DNA of 64,000 bases from a virus: IMG/VR virus record IMGVR_UViG_3300036830_000392, positions 1 to 64,000 of that record; one strand, given 5' to 3'. Below, piece by piece: positions 40,740 to 49,067 of this stretch (positions within the stretch are counted from its first letter, which is position 1; every line of letters begins with the position of its first letter). Under the pieces are notes generated by a model. The model had not been told where the DNA came from, made no database searches, and was given only the letters and a program-made list of their open reading frames with translations. Position numbers and translations under genes: made by a program.

Positions 40740-42552
40740 GGGTCGCCTCCGCCTTCGCCTGCGTCGGTCGGCCTGATCCGCTGAAGAGGTCGTGGGCAGC
40801 GCGGATGTCGTCGCCGATGTCCTCCACCAGCTCCAGCCCGCGCAGCTTGCTCAGGTTATTGCGGATGCTCGAGCCGCCCGGCGGATAGCCGGTCAGCTCT
40901 GCCAGCCGGTCCCGAGTTACCACCTTGGGATAGGCGCCGATGCAGGCGGTGAGGATCTTCGTCGACGCCTCTGGCAGTTCGCGCATCCAGTAATCGATCA
41001 GGGCGCGGCCGGTGGGCAGCGGCGTGAAGGTGCCGAGGGCCTTCCGCCCGGAGGCCGTGATCTCGATGTCGTCGCCGATGTCCGCGATCCAGCTGGAGCC
41101 GCGGCACACCGACAGGTTGTTTCGGATGCTGCTGCCGCCCGGCGGGTAGCCCGTCAGAATCGACAGCTTCCGCCTGGTGAGACGGGGGCCGCATTGCGCG
41201 AGCGCCGTGAGGATCCGCCGTGTGGCCTGCGGCATCTCGGAAGGAGACTTGCGTTGACCGCCGTCAGGCGCGGGCTGGCGCATTTTCTCGCTGAACCCTC
41301 CTTTTGGGGTTGGATCGTGACCGTCTTGTGACCGCCGAATGGCACCGGCGCTGACGGGCAGGATAGGTGGCGGATCTGTGATTTTGATGCGCGCGCCAAA
41401 ACGGATGGGCAGCCCCGTGAAGTCGTCGAACGCCTTCTCAACCGCTTCGATCAGCCGATCGACATTGGCCGCCACCTGGCGGAGCGTCTCCAATTCACCC
41501 GCAGCCTTCGCAGAGACCTCGATGTGCTGGGCGAGCTGCTCGCGCAGTTGATCGCGCTCCCGCAACACCTCGCGCGCCACTGGGCCCGACATCCCGCCCA
41601 CACTGGCGCCGGCCAGCTCGGCGCGCAGTCGAGCTATCTCGGCGCGCAGCACCTTCGGGTCGTTGGCCTTGATCTCCTCGATCGTCGCCGCCATTGCCGT
41701 CCGCACCATCCCGAGATCGATCGACGGCAACGCTTGGGCGGCAGCGCGATCACCTTGCTCGGGGGTCTTGCTGGCGTCGAAGGTGCGCTTGGGGAAGAAG
41801 CGCACCTCGCGTGCGCCGTCTGGCAGCCAGGCGATCAGATTGCCCTTGGCCAGGGTGGGCAGAAGCGCGAGCGGACCGGCGTCCCGATCCTGGTCAGCCG
41901 CCCAACCCTGGATCGCCTTCCGATCCTGCGGGCCCTTCAACTTCCCGGTGAACAGCATCTCCGAAAGATTCAAGGCGCCTTTGTTCACCTCGGCCGCGCG
42001 CTGCGAGACGAGCGAACCACCGATCCCGAAATTGCGCCCCAGCTTCCACAGCCGCTTGACCGCGCCGACCATCATGGTGGCGCCGGCCTCCACCTGCTGG
42101 GGCAGAAACTCGTGGGCCTCCTCCAAGACGATGTGCACCGGGCTCCGATTGCGTTTCTTCAGGTCGAACAGATCGCGGGCGAAGTCGGTAACGAAACGGC
42201 GCTGCGCGGCCTCGGAAGGGAACTCCGACACGTCGAGCACCACCGACAGACCGCGCTCTGCCACCAGCTGGGCGCAGAGACTGCCGGCGGTCGGCTCCAG
42301 TGGGACGTCGCCGTGCCAGCCGCCGAACACCGGAATCCCGATGCCGGGCCCGCGCCCGTCGGCCGCGAGACGCAACCCCCACCAGACCCCCACGGGATCG
42401 ACGATCACCACCTGGGCGCCGGCGGCGTGGAACTCTTCCACCATCTTGCCGGCGCCGTAGGTCTTGCCCGATCCCCGCGTGCCGAGAAAGCCATAGGTCT
42501 CGGTGATGGCGTTGTCGGGCAGTTCCAGATTCGTGGCGAGGCGAAACGTCAT
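40732..42552 (-). CDS. HerA-like AAA+ ATPase with duplicated C-terminal motif
   Basis: 606 residues from ATG at 42552 (ATGA overlap). Residues 20-35 give YGFLGTRGSGKTYGAGK (Walker A), VVIVDPVGVWW is Walker B-like, and IVLEEAHEFLPQQ is a second acidic motif. VSQRAAEVNKGALNLSEMLFTG is typical of HerA/FtsK-type hexameric ATPases. A coiled region (about residues 340-410) precedes two tandem ~70-residue winged-helix-like units each with LTGYPPGGSSIRNNLS. It may translocate or process phage DNA alongside the SMC-like and ParB-like proteins. Confidence 0.85.
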   Translation of the reverse strand: MTFRLATNLELPDNAITETYGFLGTRGSGKTYGAGKMVEEFHAAGAQVVIVDPVGVWWGLRLAADGRGPGIGIPVFGGWHGDVPLEPTAGSLCAQLVAERGLSVVLDVSEFPSEAAQRRFVTDFARDLFDLKKRNRSPVHIVLEEAHEFLPQQVEAGATMMVGAVKRLWKLGRNFGIGGSLVSQRAAEVNKGALNLSEMLFTGKLKGPQDRKAIQGWAADQDRDAGPLALLPTLAKGNLIAWLPDGAREVRFFPKRTFDASKTPEQGDRAAAQALPSIDLGMVRTAMAATIEEIKANDPKVLRAEIARLRAELAGASVGGMSGPVAREVLRERDQLREQLAQHIEVSAKAAGELETLRQVAANVDRLIEAVEKAFDDFTGLPIRFGARIKITDPPPILPVSAGAIRRSQDGHDPTPKGGFSEKMRQPAPDGGQRKSPSEMPQATRRILTALAQCGPRLTRRKLSILTGYPPGGSSIRNNLSVCRGSSWIADIGDDIEITASGRKALGTFTPLPTGRALIDYWMRELPEASTKILTACIGAYPKVVTRDRLAELTGYPPGGSSIRNNLSKLRGLELVEDIGDDIRAAHDLFSGSGRPTQAKAEATHG

Positions 42553-42719
42553 GGCTTCACGTTCCCGCCCAGGAGATCCAACTGCCCAGGCAGGGGCTTT
42601 CTCGGGTCCACGGGCGCCTGGCGTAACGGGCACCAGATCAGGTGATCCTCCGGGAGCGCTGTCTTCTCCCATTCTTCGGTGTGCCCGCACGCGCACAGTT
42701 CAGCCTCCACGAACGGCAT
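42549..42719 (-). CDS. Small Cys/His-containing protein
   Basis: 56 residues, MPFVEAELCACGHTEEWEKT, then DHLIWCPLR and a proline-rich tail. Cys9, Cys11, His13 and a later Cys could bind zinc. ATGA overlap with the ATPase gene and a TGATG junction with the HNH gene support translation. Confidence 0.58.
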   Translation of the reverse strand: MPFVEAELCACGHTEEWEKTALPEDHLIWCPLRQAPVDPRKPLPGQLDLLGGNVKP

Positions 42720-43336
42720 CACCCCGCCTTTCGCGCGGGCTCATCGGTCTCGATCGCCTCGACCACCAGCTCGCCGGCGGCCACGAGAGGCAGATGGGAC
42801 CAGGATTTTCCCGCCAGGATCAGTCGAATATTCCAGCGGCTGACGCCAAACGCTTTCGACAGCGCGTTCTTCGCTTCGCCCTTGGCGTGCCGATTGATTA
42901 TCTCTCTCACGTTTGCCTCCGTGAGCTTGACCATTGGATGGTCCTCTCCGCGCGCACACCGCTCCGGGAGACGCTTGGTCCAGTGGCGATCTCCCGTCAG
43001 GAGATTCAATGGCACGCATTTGGATCCTCGTGCCTGTCTGCCCTTGGCCTGCCTGTCGGCTGTGTTTTCCTGCTGCGTGCCGAGGAAGAAATGATCACCA
43101 CGCACGCATCGCGGGTTGTCGCATTTGTGGCACACACAGAGCCCAACTGGAATTGGACCGCACTGAAGCTCGAAGCCGACGCGATTGACCCGCAAGTTCT
43201 TTCGGTTATTCGCGATCTGGCCGTACTTGTTGCGATAGGAACCGATCCACTCCCAGCACCGTCCGTGAATCGGATGAACCGGGCCATTGATCTTGTCGAC
43301 CTTTGCCCAAAACCGAACGTCCAGCGGTGGCTTCAT
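42719..43336 (-). CDS. HNH homing-type endonuclease
   Basis: 205 residues. An N-terminal HNH domain has RCWEWIGSYRNKYGQIANN, then VCHKCDNPRCVRGDHFFLGTQQENTADR, with candidate His, Asn and His residues. The C-terminal part KLTEANVREIINRHAKGEAKNALSKAFGVSRWNIRLIL looks like a helix-turn-helix. It nicks or cuts DNA and resembles free-standing homing endonucleases. It lies in the recombination block between a small gene and the SMC-like ATPase, a position typical for mobile HNH genes. Confidence 0.86.
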   Translation of the reverse strand: MKPPLDVRFWAKVDKINGPVHPIHGRCWEWIGSYRNKYGQIANNRKNLRVNRVGFELQCGPIPVGLCVCHKCDNPRCVRGDHFFLGTQQENTADRQAKGRQARGSKCVPLNLLTGDRHWTKRLPERCARGEDHPMVKLTEANVREIINRHAKGEAKNALSKAFGVSRWNIRLILAGKSWSHLPLVAAGELVVEAIETDEPARKAG

Positions 43337-44874
43337 GGGTTCCCTCCTTCGTCGGGTTCGATCGCTTCCAAGACAAGATCGCCTTCGGAGACCCGTGTTC
43401 CTAAGAGCTGAAACCCGTCACGCGTGGCGAATTGGACGAATTCCTCCATCGCCTTCTTGTCGAGGCGCTCCAGCCCATCGACCACCAGGATCTTCGCCTT
43501 CGCGTTCGCCCGGCGCGCCAGGTCGATCGCGAACTGCATCTGTTCCGCGCCCGAAAGGTTGTCGATCGAAACGCCGTCCAGGGTGATCCCGGCTTCGGTC
43601 AGCGCGAGCCCCGGGATCAGATCGGCGCGCCCGGCCAGCTCGCGCGGGGCGACGTTGGTCAGCGTGTCGACGATCTTGTCGTACGCCGCAGCGTCGGCCG
43701 CCTTTTCCTTCGCCTCGCCTTCGGCCTCCTCGGCCGCCAGCCGGGCGAGATCGGCAAGCCCGGCTGCGTGCGCGCGGACCACGTTCTCCTTGGCCGCCTG
43801 GACCGCCTTCTCGACGGCCGCGATCTGATCGGGCGTGGCGACCAGGGCGCCGACGCTTGCGAGGGAGGCCTCCAGCGAGTCGGCCTGTTCCTCGAACCCC
43901 GCCGCCTTCTCGCAGCATTCATTGAAGGTATTCAGTCGATCCGTGAAGCCGTCACAAATCGCGATCGCCCGTCGTTCCTCCAATTCGGCCGCCGCCAGTT
44001 CAAGCCGAAGGTTCAGGCATTTTGCTTCGGCTGTGGCTCGCTTCGTTTCTGCCTCGGCGATCTCGTCCGGCGTCGGAACGAGGCCGGCGTCGGAACGCAG
44101 GTCTCGAGCGGTGGCCCTCAGTTTCTCGATCTTCTCGCGCGTGGCCGCGCTCGCCCTGTGCGCCCGCTCAGCCGCCGCCGCCCGCCCTTTGATCTCGTTC
44201 AGCTCACTGACGACGGCATTCAATTCCGACTCGGCTTGCGCCTTGTCGGGCGCGCCATCCAGCGCGGATGCCTGGCGGGCCGCCTCTTCGGCGGCGGTCT
44301 TCGCCTTCGCCGCGGTCTCTTTGGCGGTCTTGTTCGCGTCGGCCCGCCACGAGTAGTAGGTCTTGCGGAGCCGCTCCAACTCCTCGAGGCCGTGACCATC
44401 GTAGGCGGTGGCTACGTCAGAATCGGGTACGAACCCGGTCCAGCGTTCGACATCCTGGGCGGTGATCTTGAGCGGCATCGCCTCCAAGATCTGCCGGCGC
44501 CGTTCTTTCGGATCGGCCAGGAAGAACGCCAGCGGGTCCAGCGGCGCAGCGCCAAAGAGTTCGGTCAGATACGTCTGCGGCTTGGCCTTGTTGTCGCCGT
44601 CGGTGGTCTTCACCGTCAGCGACGTCCCCTTGGCGCTGATCGACCGACGGACCTTCAGAGCGTCCAAGTCGATCAGGATCTCGGCCTGGGTCTCGCCGAC
44701 ATGGATCGCGTCCGCCCCGATGCCCTGCGCGCCCAATGCGGCGCCGATGGCCTTGAGGATCGACGTCTTCCCGCGGGCGTTGCCGCCGCCGATGATGGCG
44801 CCGCCCGGCGGGACCTCGACGCTCAGATCGCGCAGGCCCCTGTAGTTCTTGATCGCAAGGCGCGTGATCTTCAT
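43333..44874 (-). CDS. SMC/RecF-like ATPase
   Basis: 513 residues from ATG at 44874. It starts MKITRLAIKNYRGLRDLSVEVPPG and has GGGNARGKTSI as a Walker A. Two long coiled coils (~residues 180-400) flank a central hinge-like stretch. The C-terminus has NLSGAEQMQFAIDLAR (ABC signature) and ILVVDGLERL (Walker B). This is the plan of SbcC/RecF-type ATPases found with phage recombinases. It may hold or process DNA ends. Ends 4 bp into the HNH gene. Confidence 0.88.
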   Translation of the reverse strand: MKITRLAIKNYRGLRDLSVEVPPGGAIIGGGNARGKTSILKAIGAALGAQGIGADAIHVGETQAEILIDLDALKVRRSISAKGTSLTVKTTDGDNKAKPQTYLTELFGAAPLDPLAFFLADPKERRRQILEAMPLKITAQDVERWTGFVPDSDVATAYDGHGLEELERLRKTYYSWRADANKTAKETAAKAKTAAEEAARQASALDGAPDKAQAESELNAVVSELNEIKGRAAAAERAHRASAATREKIEKLRATARDLRSDAGLVPTPDEIAEAETKRATAEAKCLNLRLELAAAELEERRAIAICDGFTDRLNTFNECCEKAAGFEEQADSLEASLASVGALVATPDQIAAVEKAVQAAKENVVRAHAAGLADLARLAAEEAEGEAKEKAADAAAYDKIVDTLTNVAPRELAGRADLIPGLALTEAGITLDGVSIDNLSGAEQMQFAIDLARRANAKAKILVVDGLERLDKKAMEEFVQFATRDGFQLLGTRVSEGDLVLEAIEPDEGGNP

Positions 44875-44876
44875 GG

Positions 44877-45641
44877 TCAGACCTTCCCTTCCAGCTGAGG
44901 GAAGCGCTTGATCAGGTCCTTGGCCGGCGAGAGGCCGAGCACCCAATCGAGCACGAGCCAGCCATCGCCGGGGCCGATCGCGTCCCGCGCTGCCTCCAGC
45001 TTCTTCGCGCCCGGCCGGACCAGTGTCGTGCGGGCCTTGCGCGCCTTCGGCGGGGCGTCCGGGTCCAGCTTCAGCAGCCGCGAGATCGAAGACAGCGGGA
45101 CGCCGAGGTCCTCGGCGATTTCTTCGTGCGAGACCCCTAGCGCGTCGAGGCGTTGGGCATTGAAGGCGTTCTCCTGGGGCGTGACGGCCCGCCGGTGAGC
45201 GTTCTCGGCGCCCATCACCTTGCGCACCTTGGCGGCGCCGCCGGCGGGCGCGAGCGGGCGCACCGTCAGCCGGATGCCTTTGGCGCCGACCAGCTCGATG
45301 ATGCGCTTGCCGAGGTCGCTGTTCCGGTGCCGATCGATTGCGTCGACGACCGGGGCGATCTTCCCCTTGTACAGGTGGGCGCCGACCAGGTGGTCGATGA
45401 CCGTCGCCGCCTTCCAGCGCTGTTTGCCGAAGACCACGATCGGTGTCCCGTTCCGATCCTGGGCCTTGAGGTCCTGCAGCACGCCGTGGGTGGCGATCGA
45501 AAGCAAGAACGAGTCGGCGATCAGGTCGTGGATGCTCCGGTCGTAGAGCGGATCCTTCGGGTCGGTGATGACGGTCAGTTCGTGCGCGTGCGCGGCGAAG
45601 GCGACGGTGCGCTGCAGGTCGAGTGCTTGGGTGCCGGCCAT
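44877..45641 (-). CDS. ParB/Srx-like DNA-binding protein
   Basis: 254 residues. A ParB-type core is visible: VVFGKQRWKAATVIDH, MGAENAHRRAVTPQE (the ExNxxR-like motif) and GVSHEEIAEDLGVPLSSISRLLKLD, a helix-turn-helix. The C-terminus (LVLDWVLGLSPAKDLIKRFPQLEGKV) differs from plasmid ParB. No ParA gene lies nearby. It may regulate or bind DNA in the recombination module rather than partition DNA. Confidence 0.82.
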   Translation of the reverse strand: MAGTQALDLQRTVAFAAHAHELTVITDPKDPLYDRSIHDLIADSFLLSIATHGVLQDLKAQDRNGTPIVVFGKQRWKAATVIDHLVGAHLYKGKIAPVVDAIDRHRNSDLGKRIIELVGAKGIRLTVRPLAPAGGAAKVRKVMGAENAHRRAVTPQENAFNAQRLDALGVSHEEIAEDLGVPLSSISRLLKLDPDAPPKARKARTTLVRPGAKKLEAARDAIGPGDGWLVLDWVLGLSPAKDLIKRFPQLEGKV

Positions 45642-45664
45642 GGTAAATCCTTAAGAAAGGGTGC

Positions 45665-45707
45665 GCCCGCCGCCCGCGCCGGCACCATTACCGACGGGGC
45701 GGCGGGC
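45665..45707 (-). terminator. GC hairpin between annealing-protein and ParB-like genes
   Basis: On the minus strand GCCCGCCGCCC (45707..45697) pairs perfectly with GGGCGGCGGGC (45675..45665), 11 bp. The inner loop can also pair partly. A weak pyrimidine run (CCCTTTCTT) follows. It is a candidate attenuator or terminator controlling downstream genes. No fold energy was calculated. Confidence 0.55.
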
Positions 45708-45716
45708 AGGAAATCG

Positions 45717-46880
45717 CTAACGGCCCTTCGCCATCTCGTCGGCGGTGGGCGCGGCGGCAGCCCGGTTGGCTGCGTCTTCGTCGCCGTCGTCACCCGGCTC
45801 GCGGGCGGCGGGGACGGGCTTGCTGATGTTGTCCTCCGGCTTGGCGGCCGCCTCTCGCTTTGCCTTCGCGTCCTTCGCGACGTCGTTGACGGTCGGCTTG
45901 CTCTTGGCGGCCGGCGGCGTCCCGCCCGTGGTAGTTTTGGAGGCGTCTCGTTTTGCCTTCTCGGCCTCGAAGTCGCGTCTGTGCTCGGCGACGTCAGCCC
46001 ATGTGGCCTCGCCCTCCTTGATGGCCGAATAGATGGCGCGCAGATGCTGGAGTTCCTGCGGCGTCAGGGCGCCGAGATCGTGGCCGACGTATTCCGTGAG
46101 ATGGTTCGGCAACACGCCGACCTCCGCGAATGAATCAATCATCGCCTTGCGCGCCCCCTGCGGATCGGCGGCATCTTTCTTCGCCTGGATCTCAACGATT
46201 TCCTGCTTGGCCTCCTCTTGGATATCGCTCGGCAGCAGCATCAGGATCTTGTCGCGCAGGGCCTTTGACGTCAGCGCGCCGGCCTTTACCAGCAGATCGT
46301 CGTCGGTTGCCTCGACGATGTAGACAGCGTCGCCGTACGAGTTCACCCGCTGCGAGATAGCGGTCTGGCCCTTTTTCAGCTTCGAGCGTTCAACGGTCTT
46401 CTCGACGTTGATGTCCTTAAAGTGGACGGTGTTGGTCTCCATGTCGGTGACCGAGATGCGGATGATTCGGCGGCGCGGGTCATCGTAGACGATGAGCGAT
46501 TCGGTCATCGCGTTGCCCAGCGCCCTGATCGCTTCCTCGGCAAACCTGATGCTCAATCCGGTAACGAACTGTTCCTCCCATTTCCCGGTGTCCTCGTTGT
46601 ACTTCCTGCCGACTGGCTTTTTGTACAGGGCGCCCTTGGCGAACAGGGGCCGTTTGCAGGCGCCAAGGATCTTCACCCGCGCCAAGTCAATGTCCCGCGG
46701 GCGCTGCAGGGCCATCACGAAGCGCGCCTGCACCGCAGCGGCAGCCTGTGCAGCCAGTGCGTTGGCCGCGGTCTCCGCTTTGCGGTCGTGAACGATGGCG
46801 CCGAATTCAGTGCGTGTCGTCAGGCCGGATTCTGCGGCGGGTGGCTGCGGAACGGTCACGGTCTTTGGCTCGCTGCTCAT
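45717..46880 (-). CDS. Candidate single-strand annealing protein
   Basis: 387 residues. MALQRPRDIDLARVKILGACKRPLFAKGALYKKPVG and FVTGLSIRFAEEAIRALGN occur in a family I recall beside YqaJ exonucleases in phages. VSVTDMETNTVHFKDI and QRVNSYGDAVYIVEATDDDLLVKAGALTSKALR follow, then a Lys/Ala-rich C-terminal tail with KKDAADPQGARKA. Next to the exonuclease, such genes usually encode RecT/Erf/SSAP-type annealing proteins. No defining motif proves it, so this role is an inference. Confidence 0.7.
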   Translation of the reverse strand: MSSEPKTVTVPQPPAAESGLTTRTEFGAIVHDRKAETAANALAAQAAAAVQARFVMALQRPRDIDLARVKILGACKRPLFAKGALYKKPVGRKYNEDTGKWEEQFVTGLSIRFAEEAIRALGNAMTESLIVYDDPRRRIIRISVTDMETNTVHFKDINVEKTVERSKLKKGQTAISQRVNSYGDAVYIVEATDDDLLVKAGALTSKALRDKILMLLPSDIQEEAKQEIVEIQAKKDAADPQGARKAMIDSFAEVGVLPNHLTEYVGHDLGALTPQELQHLRAIYSAIKEGEATWADVAEHRRDFEAEKAKRDASKTTTGGTPPAAKSKPTVNDVAKDAKAKREAAAKPEDNISKPVPAAREPGDDGDEDAANRAAAAPTADEMAKGR

Positions 46881-47830
46881 GGTCGTTTCCCCTTTTCGAG
46901 TTTCAGGCTGCGGTAAGTCGTTGGATCAACAGCGAAGCCGCTGCGGGCTGTCGTCTTCAGCGAAAGGCGGCGCCCGTCAGGCAAGCGGCCGAAAGTGGCC
47001 GACCCGATCAGCGCGCGCAGCTTCGCGTCGGCGTCCTTCTTGCGCTTCTCGGCGGCGGACAACGAAGCGCGGATTTCTGTCAGTTCCTCCCAAATCGCGA
47101 TCGCCTCTGACGGCAAAGGAACCTCCGTGCCGTCGTCGGCCGGATGCAGGCGCGCCAGCGTTTCGAGTGCTCGCCCGTCGATCTCGTCGAGCGAAGGTGG
47201 ACTGCCGGTCTCGACCAGCCGCCAGAACGCCACGGCCTGGGCCTCAAGCTCGGCGATGAACTCCGGGTTGCGCTCGACCTCGAAGTGCCGAAAGCGGTTA
47301 CCGCCGATCAGGACGGCGACGCTCGACCACTCCAGGCCGAGCACCGACATTTCGTGCTGGACTTGAATCTGAACGTGGACCGGCGGTCCTTCCTCCCAGT
47401 CATGCGACTTGAATGCGGCGGCGTTCTTGATCTGCAGCGTCCCGCGAGTGGCGCGGCCCGGCGACGAGATGACCATGCGGTCGGGCGTGGCCAGCAGGAT
47501 CGGGATCGTCGAGTGGCGCGCGATGCAGAACGGAGAACCCTGCCAGATCGTTGAGCCAGTGACGGCGGCGTACCGGTCGGCGATCAGCGGCTCCAGCAGG
47601 TTGCCCCAGTCGAGCCATTCGCCGTCGCCGCCCTCGTGCTGCAGGCGCCCGGTCTTCTCGGCCCAGAGCGACAACTTGGTATGCCAGGGCGACTGACCGA
47701 AGAGCGCGGACGAATCGCTGGCGCCGATGCCCTTGGTGCGGGCGGCCAGCCACCGGTCGCGGGTCTCGTAGTCGGTGAGCTGGAGGGTGGGCAGCGGATC
47801 GGGGAGTGCCTGTGCGATTGCGGTGCTCAT
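46877..47830 (-). CDS. YqaJ-type viral recombinase exonuclease
   Basis: 317 residues, ATG at 47830 preceded by AAAGGAG six bases upstream. YETRDRWLAARTKGIGASDSSALFGQSPW and WLDWGNLLEPLIADRYAAVTG, then ILLATPDRM and TLQIKNAAAFKSHDW give the YqaJ nuclease core (the Q-I-K motif and an acidic D). A coiled-coil C-terminal region follows. It resects DNA ends for the annealing partner in recombination. It is the first gene after the operator region 47840..47920 and overlaps the annealing-protein gene by 4 bp. Confidence 0.9.
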   Translation of the reverse strand: MSTAIAQALPDPLPTLQLTDYETRDRWLAARTKGIGASDSSALFGQSPWHTKLSLWAEKTGRLQHEGGDGEWLDWGNLLEPLIADRYAAVTGSTIWQGSPFCIARHSTIPILLATPDRMVISSPGRATRGTLQIKNAAAFKSHDWEEGPPVHVQIQVQHEMSVLGLEWSSVAVLIGGNRFRHFEVERNPEFIAELEAQAVAFWRLVETGSPPSLDEIDGRALETLARLHPADDGTEVPLPSEAIAIWEELTEIRASLSAAEKRKKDADAKLRALIGSATFGRLPDGRRLSLKTTARSGFAVDPTTYRSLKLEKGKRP

Positions 47831-47856
47831 CGTGATCTCCTTTTGAGGAAGGAAAA

Positions 47857-47885
47857 CGTTAACAGTCTGTTCACACTGCGGTCAA
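47857..47885 (-). promoter_or_regulatory. Candidate YqaJ-operon promoter
   Basis: On the minus strand TTGACC (47885..47880), a 17-bp spacer and TTAACG (47862..47857) lie upstream of the YqaJ gene. The -35 is good, the -10 weak. Operator O1 overlaps the -10 and spacer, so this promoter looks repressible. Confidence 0.5.
47858..47874. promoter_or_regulatory. Operator O1
   Basis: GTTAACA-GTC-TGTTCAC, a 17-bp imperfect palindrome whose half-site is GTKAACA. The sequence overlaps the candidate promoter -10. It closely matches O3 at 48212..48228. Confidence 0.6.
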
Positions 47886-47893
47886 CACAAAAC

Positions 47894-47910
47894 GTGAACG
47901 CTTCGTTTAC
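47894..47910. promoter_or_regulatory. Operator O2
   Basis: GTGAACG-CTT-CGTTTAC, same 7-3-7 plan and spacing as O1, lying just upstream of the -35. A further half-site GTCAACA occurs at 47881..47887. Confidence 0.55.
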
Positions 47911-47922
47911 GGACGACGACGA

Positions 47923-48396
47923 TCAGGCTTTGGTGGCGCGGATGCCGCCCGGCCAGTTCGCCTTCGTCGCTCGATAACCGATCAGCTTCTCGACGGCGCC
48001 GGCAACTTCTTCGGAGATTCGGCGCTCACCCGCGAGGGCCATGGAAACAGCAGGCGGCGTGACCTTATGGCCCTTCGCGCGCAGTTCGGCGCACAGCCCC
48101 CTGATCGACATGCGGTGAGCGTCGGCAGCCTTCTGGAGACGGGCCAGCGCCGAATGCGGATCCTTCACGTTACCCGCGCTCCTGTTGAGCGCGGCTGCTG
48201 ATGCCGGAGGTGTTAACACTCCGTTCACGGTACCGACCGATCGGCGCGCGGGCAAGCCAAATTCTTTCTCCATCCGCCGCCCCGACTCCTCGACCAGCCC
48301 CCGAATCCGCTCGTTTAGCGCGTCGATCTGAGCCTGCAGCGCCGCCCGCTCGCCGACGAGCTGGCCGATCTTCCGCCGCCGGGTCTCGTCGTCCAC
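47923..48396 (-). CDS. Helix-turn-helix protein, candidate repressor
   Basis: 157 residues. The N-terminus is a coiled coil (KIGQLVGERAALQAQIDALNERIRGLVEESG) and the C-terminus has DAHRMSIRGLCAELRAKGHKVTPP, then AVSMALAGERRISEEVAGAVEKL, a probable helix-turn-helix. It lies directly beside three related palindromes, one inside its own coding sequence. A C2-like or CI-like repressor controlling the YqaJ operon and itself is plausible. No protease-sensitive cleavage site was recognised. Confidence 0.65.
   Translation of the reverse strand: MDDETRRRKIGQLVGERAALQAQIDALNERIRGLVEESGRRMEKEFGLPARRSVGTVNGVLTPPASAAALNRSAGNVKDPHSALARLQKAADAHRMSIRGLCAELRAKGHKVTPPAVSMALAGERRISEEVAGAVEKLIGYRATKANWPGGIRATKA
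48212..48228. promoter_or_regulatory. Operator O3, inside repressor gene
   Basis: GTTAACA-CTC-CGTTCAC, 15 of 17 bases identical to O1. Lying within the coding sequence, it could mediate cooperative looping with O1 and O2 about 330 bp away, or autoregulation. Confidence 0.55.
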
Positions 48397-48408
48397 ACGG
48401 CGTGTCTA

Positions 48409-48819
48409 TCACTGCGTGCGAAGGAATGTCCACGAAGCCATGTAGGTATGGCTGTCGTCCTGGATGCCGAAGAACATCCGGCTGCCGTCGGCGGTGGCGA
48501 ATCCGTAGCAGTGGCGGGGGACGCCGTTGACGACGATCGGGTCGTTGAAGTGCCTGCCGTCGAGGTCGACGGTGCCGGTCACGACGTAGGTTGGCTGGGT
48601 CGGGTTGGCGGCGTCGGAGATGACCATCGAAAAGCCTTGGCCGGAGACGGCGACATTGGCGCGGACCTGGGCCGGCGTGGATCCGTTCGCGCTGAACCAG
48701 GTCCCGACGACCGGCGACGTCAGCGCGGCGGACTTCATCTGCGCCGGATCGTCGTCTCCCAGGCAGGCGGTCAAGGGAAGGCAGAGCAGGGCGAGCACGA
48801 GCAGCTTGGACGTCTTCAT
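48409..48819 (-). CDS. Predicted secreted lipoprotein
   Basis: 136 residues. MKTSKLLVLALLCLPLTAC is a signal peptide with lipobox LTAC and Cys19. The mature part (LGDDDPAQMKSAALTSPVVGTWFSANG) continues with beta-rich TQPTYVVTGTVDLDG and VPRHCYGFATADGS, resembling a small lipocalin-like or immunoglobulin-like barrel. It lies 12 bp upstream of the candidate repressor gene and probably shares its transcript, so it could be expressed in the lysogen, for example to block superinfection or change the surface. Function unknown. Confidence 0.78.
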   Translation of the reverse strand: MKTSKLLVLALLCLPLTACLGDDDPAQMKSAALTSPVVGTWFSANGSTPAQVRANVAVSGQGFSMVISDAANPTQPTYVVTGTVDLDGRHFNDPIVVNGVPRHCYGFATADGSRMFFGIQDDSHTYMASWTFLRTQ

Positions 48820-48821
48820 GG

Positions 48822-49067
48822 TCAGTCTCCTTTGTCGGTGATTTCGTAGTTGCCGATGATTCCGGCGACGATGTTGGCGGCGCGCTCAGCGATCTGAAGT
48901 TCGGTGAGGTCGGCATCTCCGCGCGTCACCAGGACGCGGATGCCGTCAGAGACGTCTTTGACGAGCTTCCGTGTCAGCGCTTCGCGGCGCTCGCGGCAGT
49001 AGTCGAGCAAGCGCGACGTCTCGGGACCGAGCGGTGCGATCTCTTCGGTGATCAGCGGGACTTTCAC
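48822..49067 (-). CDS. Hypothetical protein
   Basis: 81 residues from GTG at 49067 (GTGA overlap with the DUF4942 stop). KVPLITEEIAPLGPETSRLLDYCRERREALTRKLV and GIRVLVTRGDADLTELQIAERAANIVAGIIGNYEI. It appears helical, possibly a regulatory peptide. No recognised family. Confidence 0.58.
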   Translation of the reverse strand: MKVPLITEEIAPLGPETSRLLDYCRERREALTRKLVKDVSDGIRVLVTRGDADLTELQIAERAANIVAGIIGNYEITDKGD

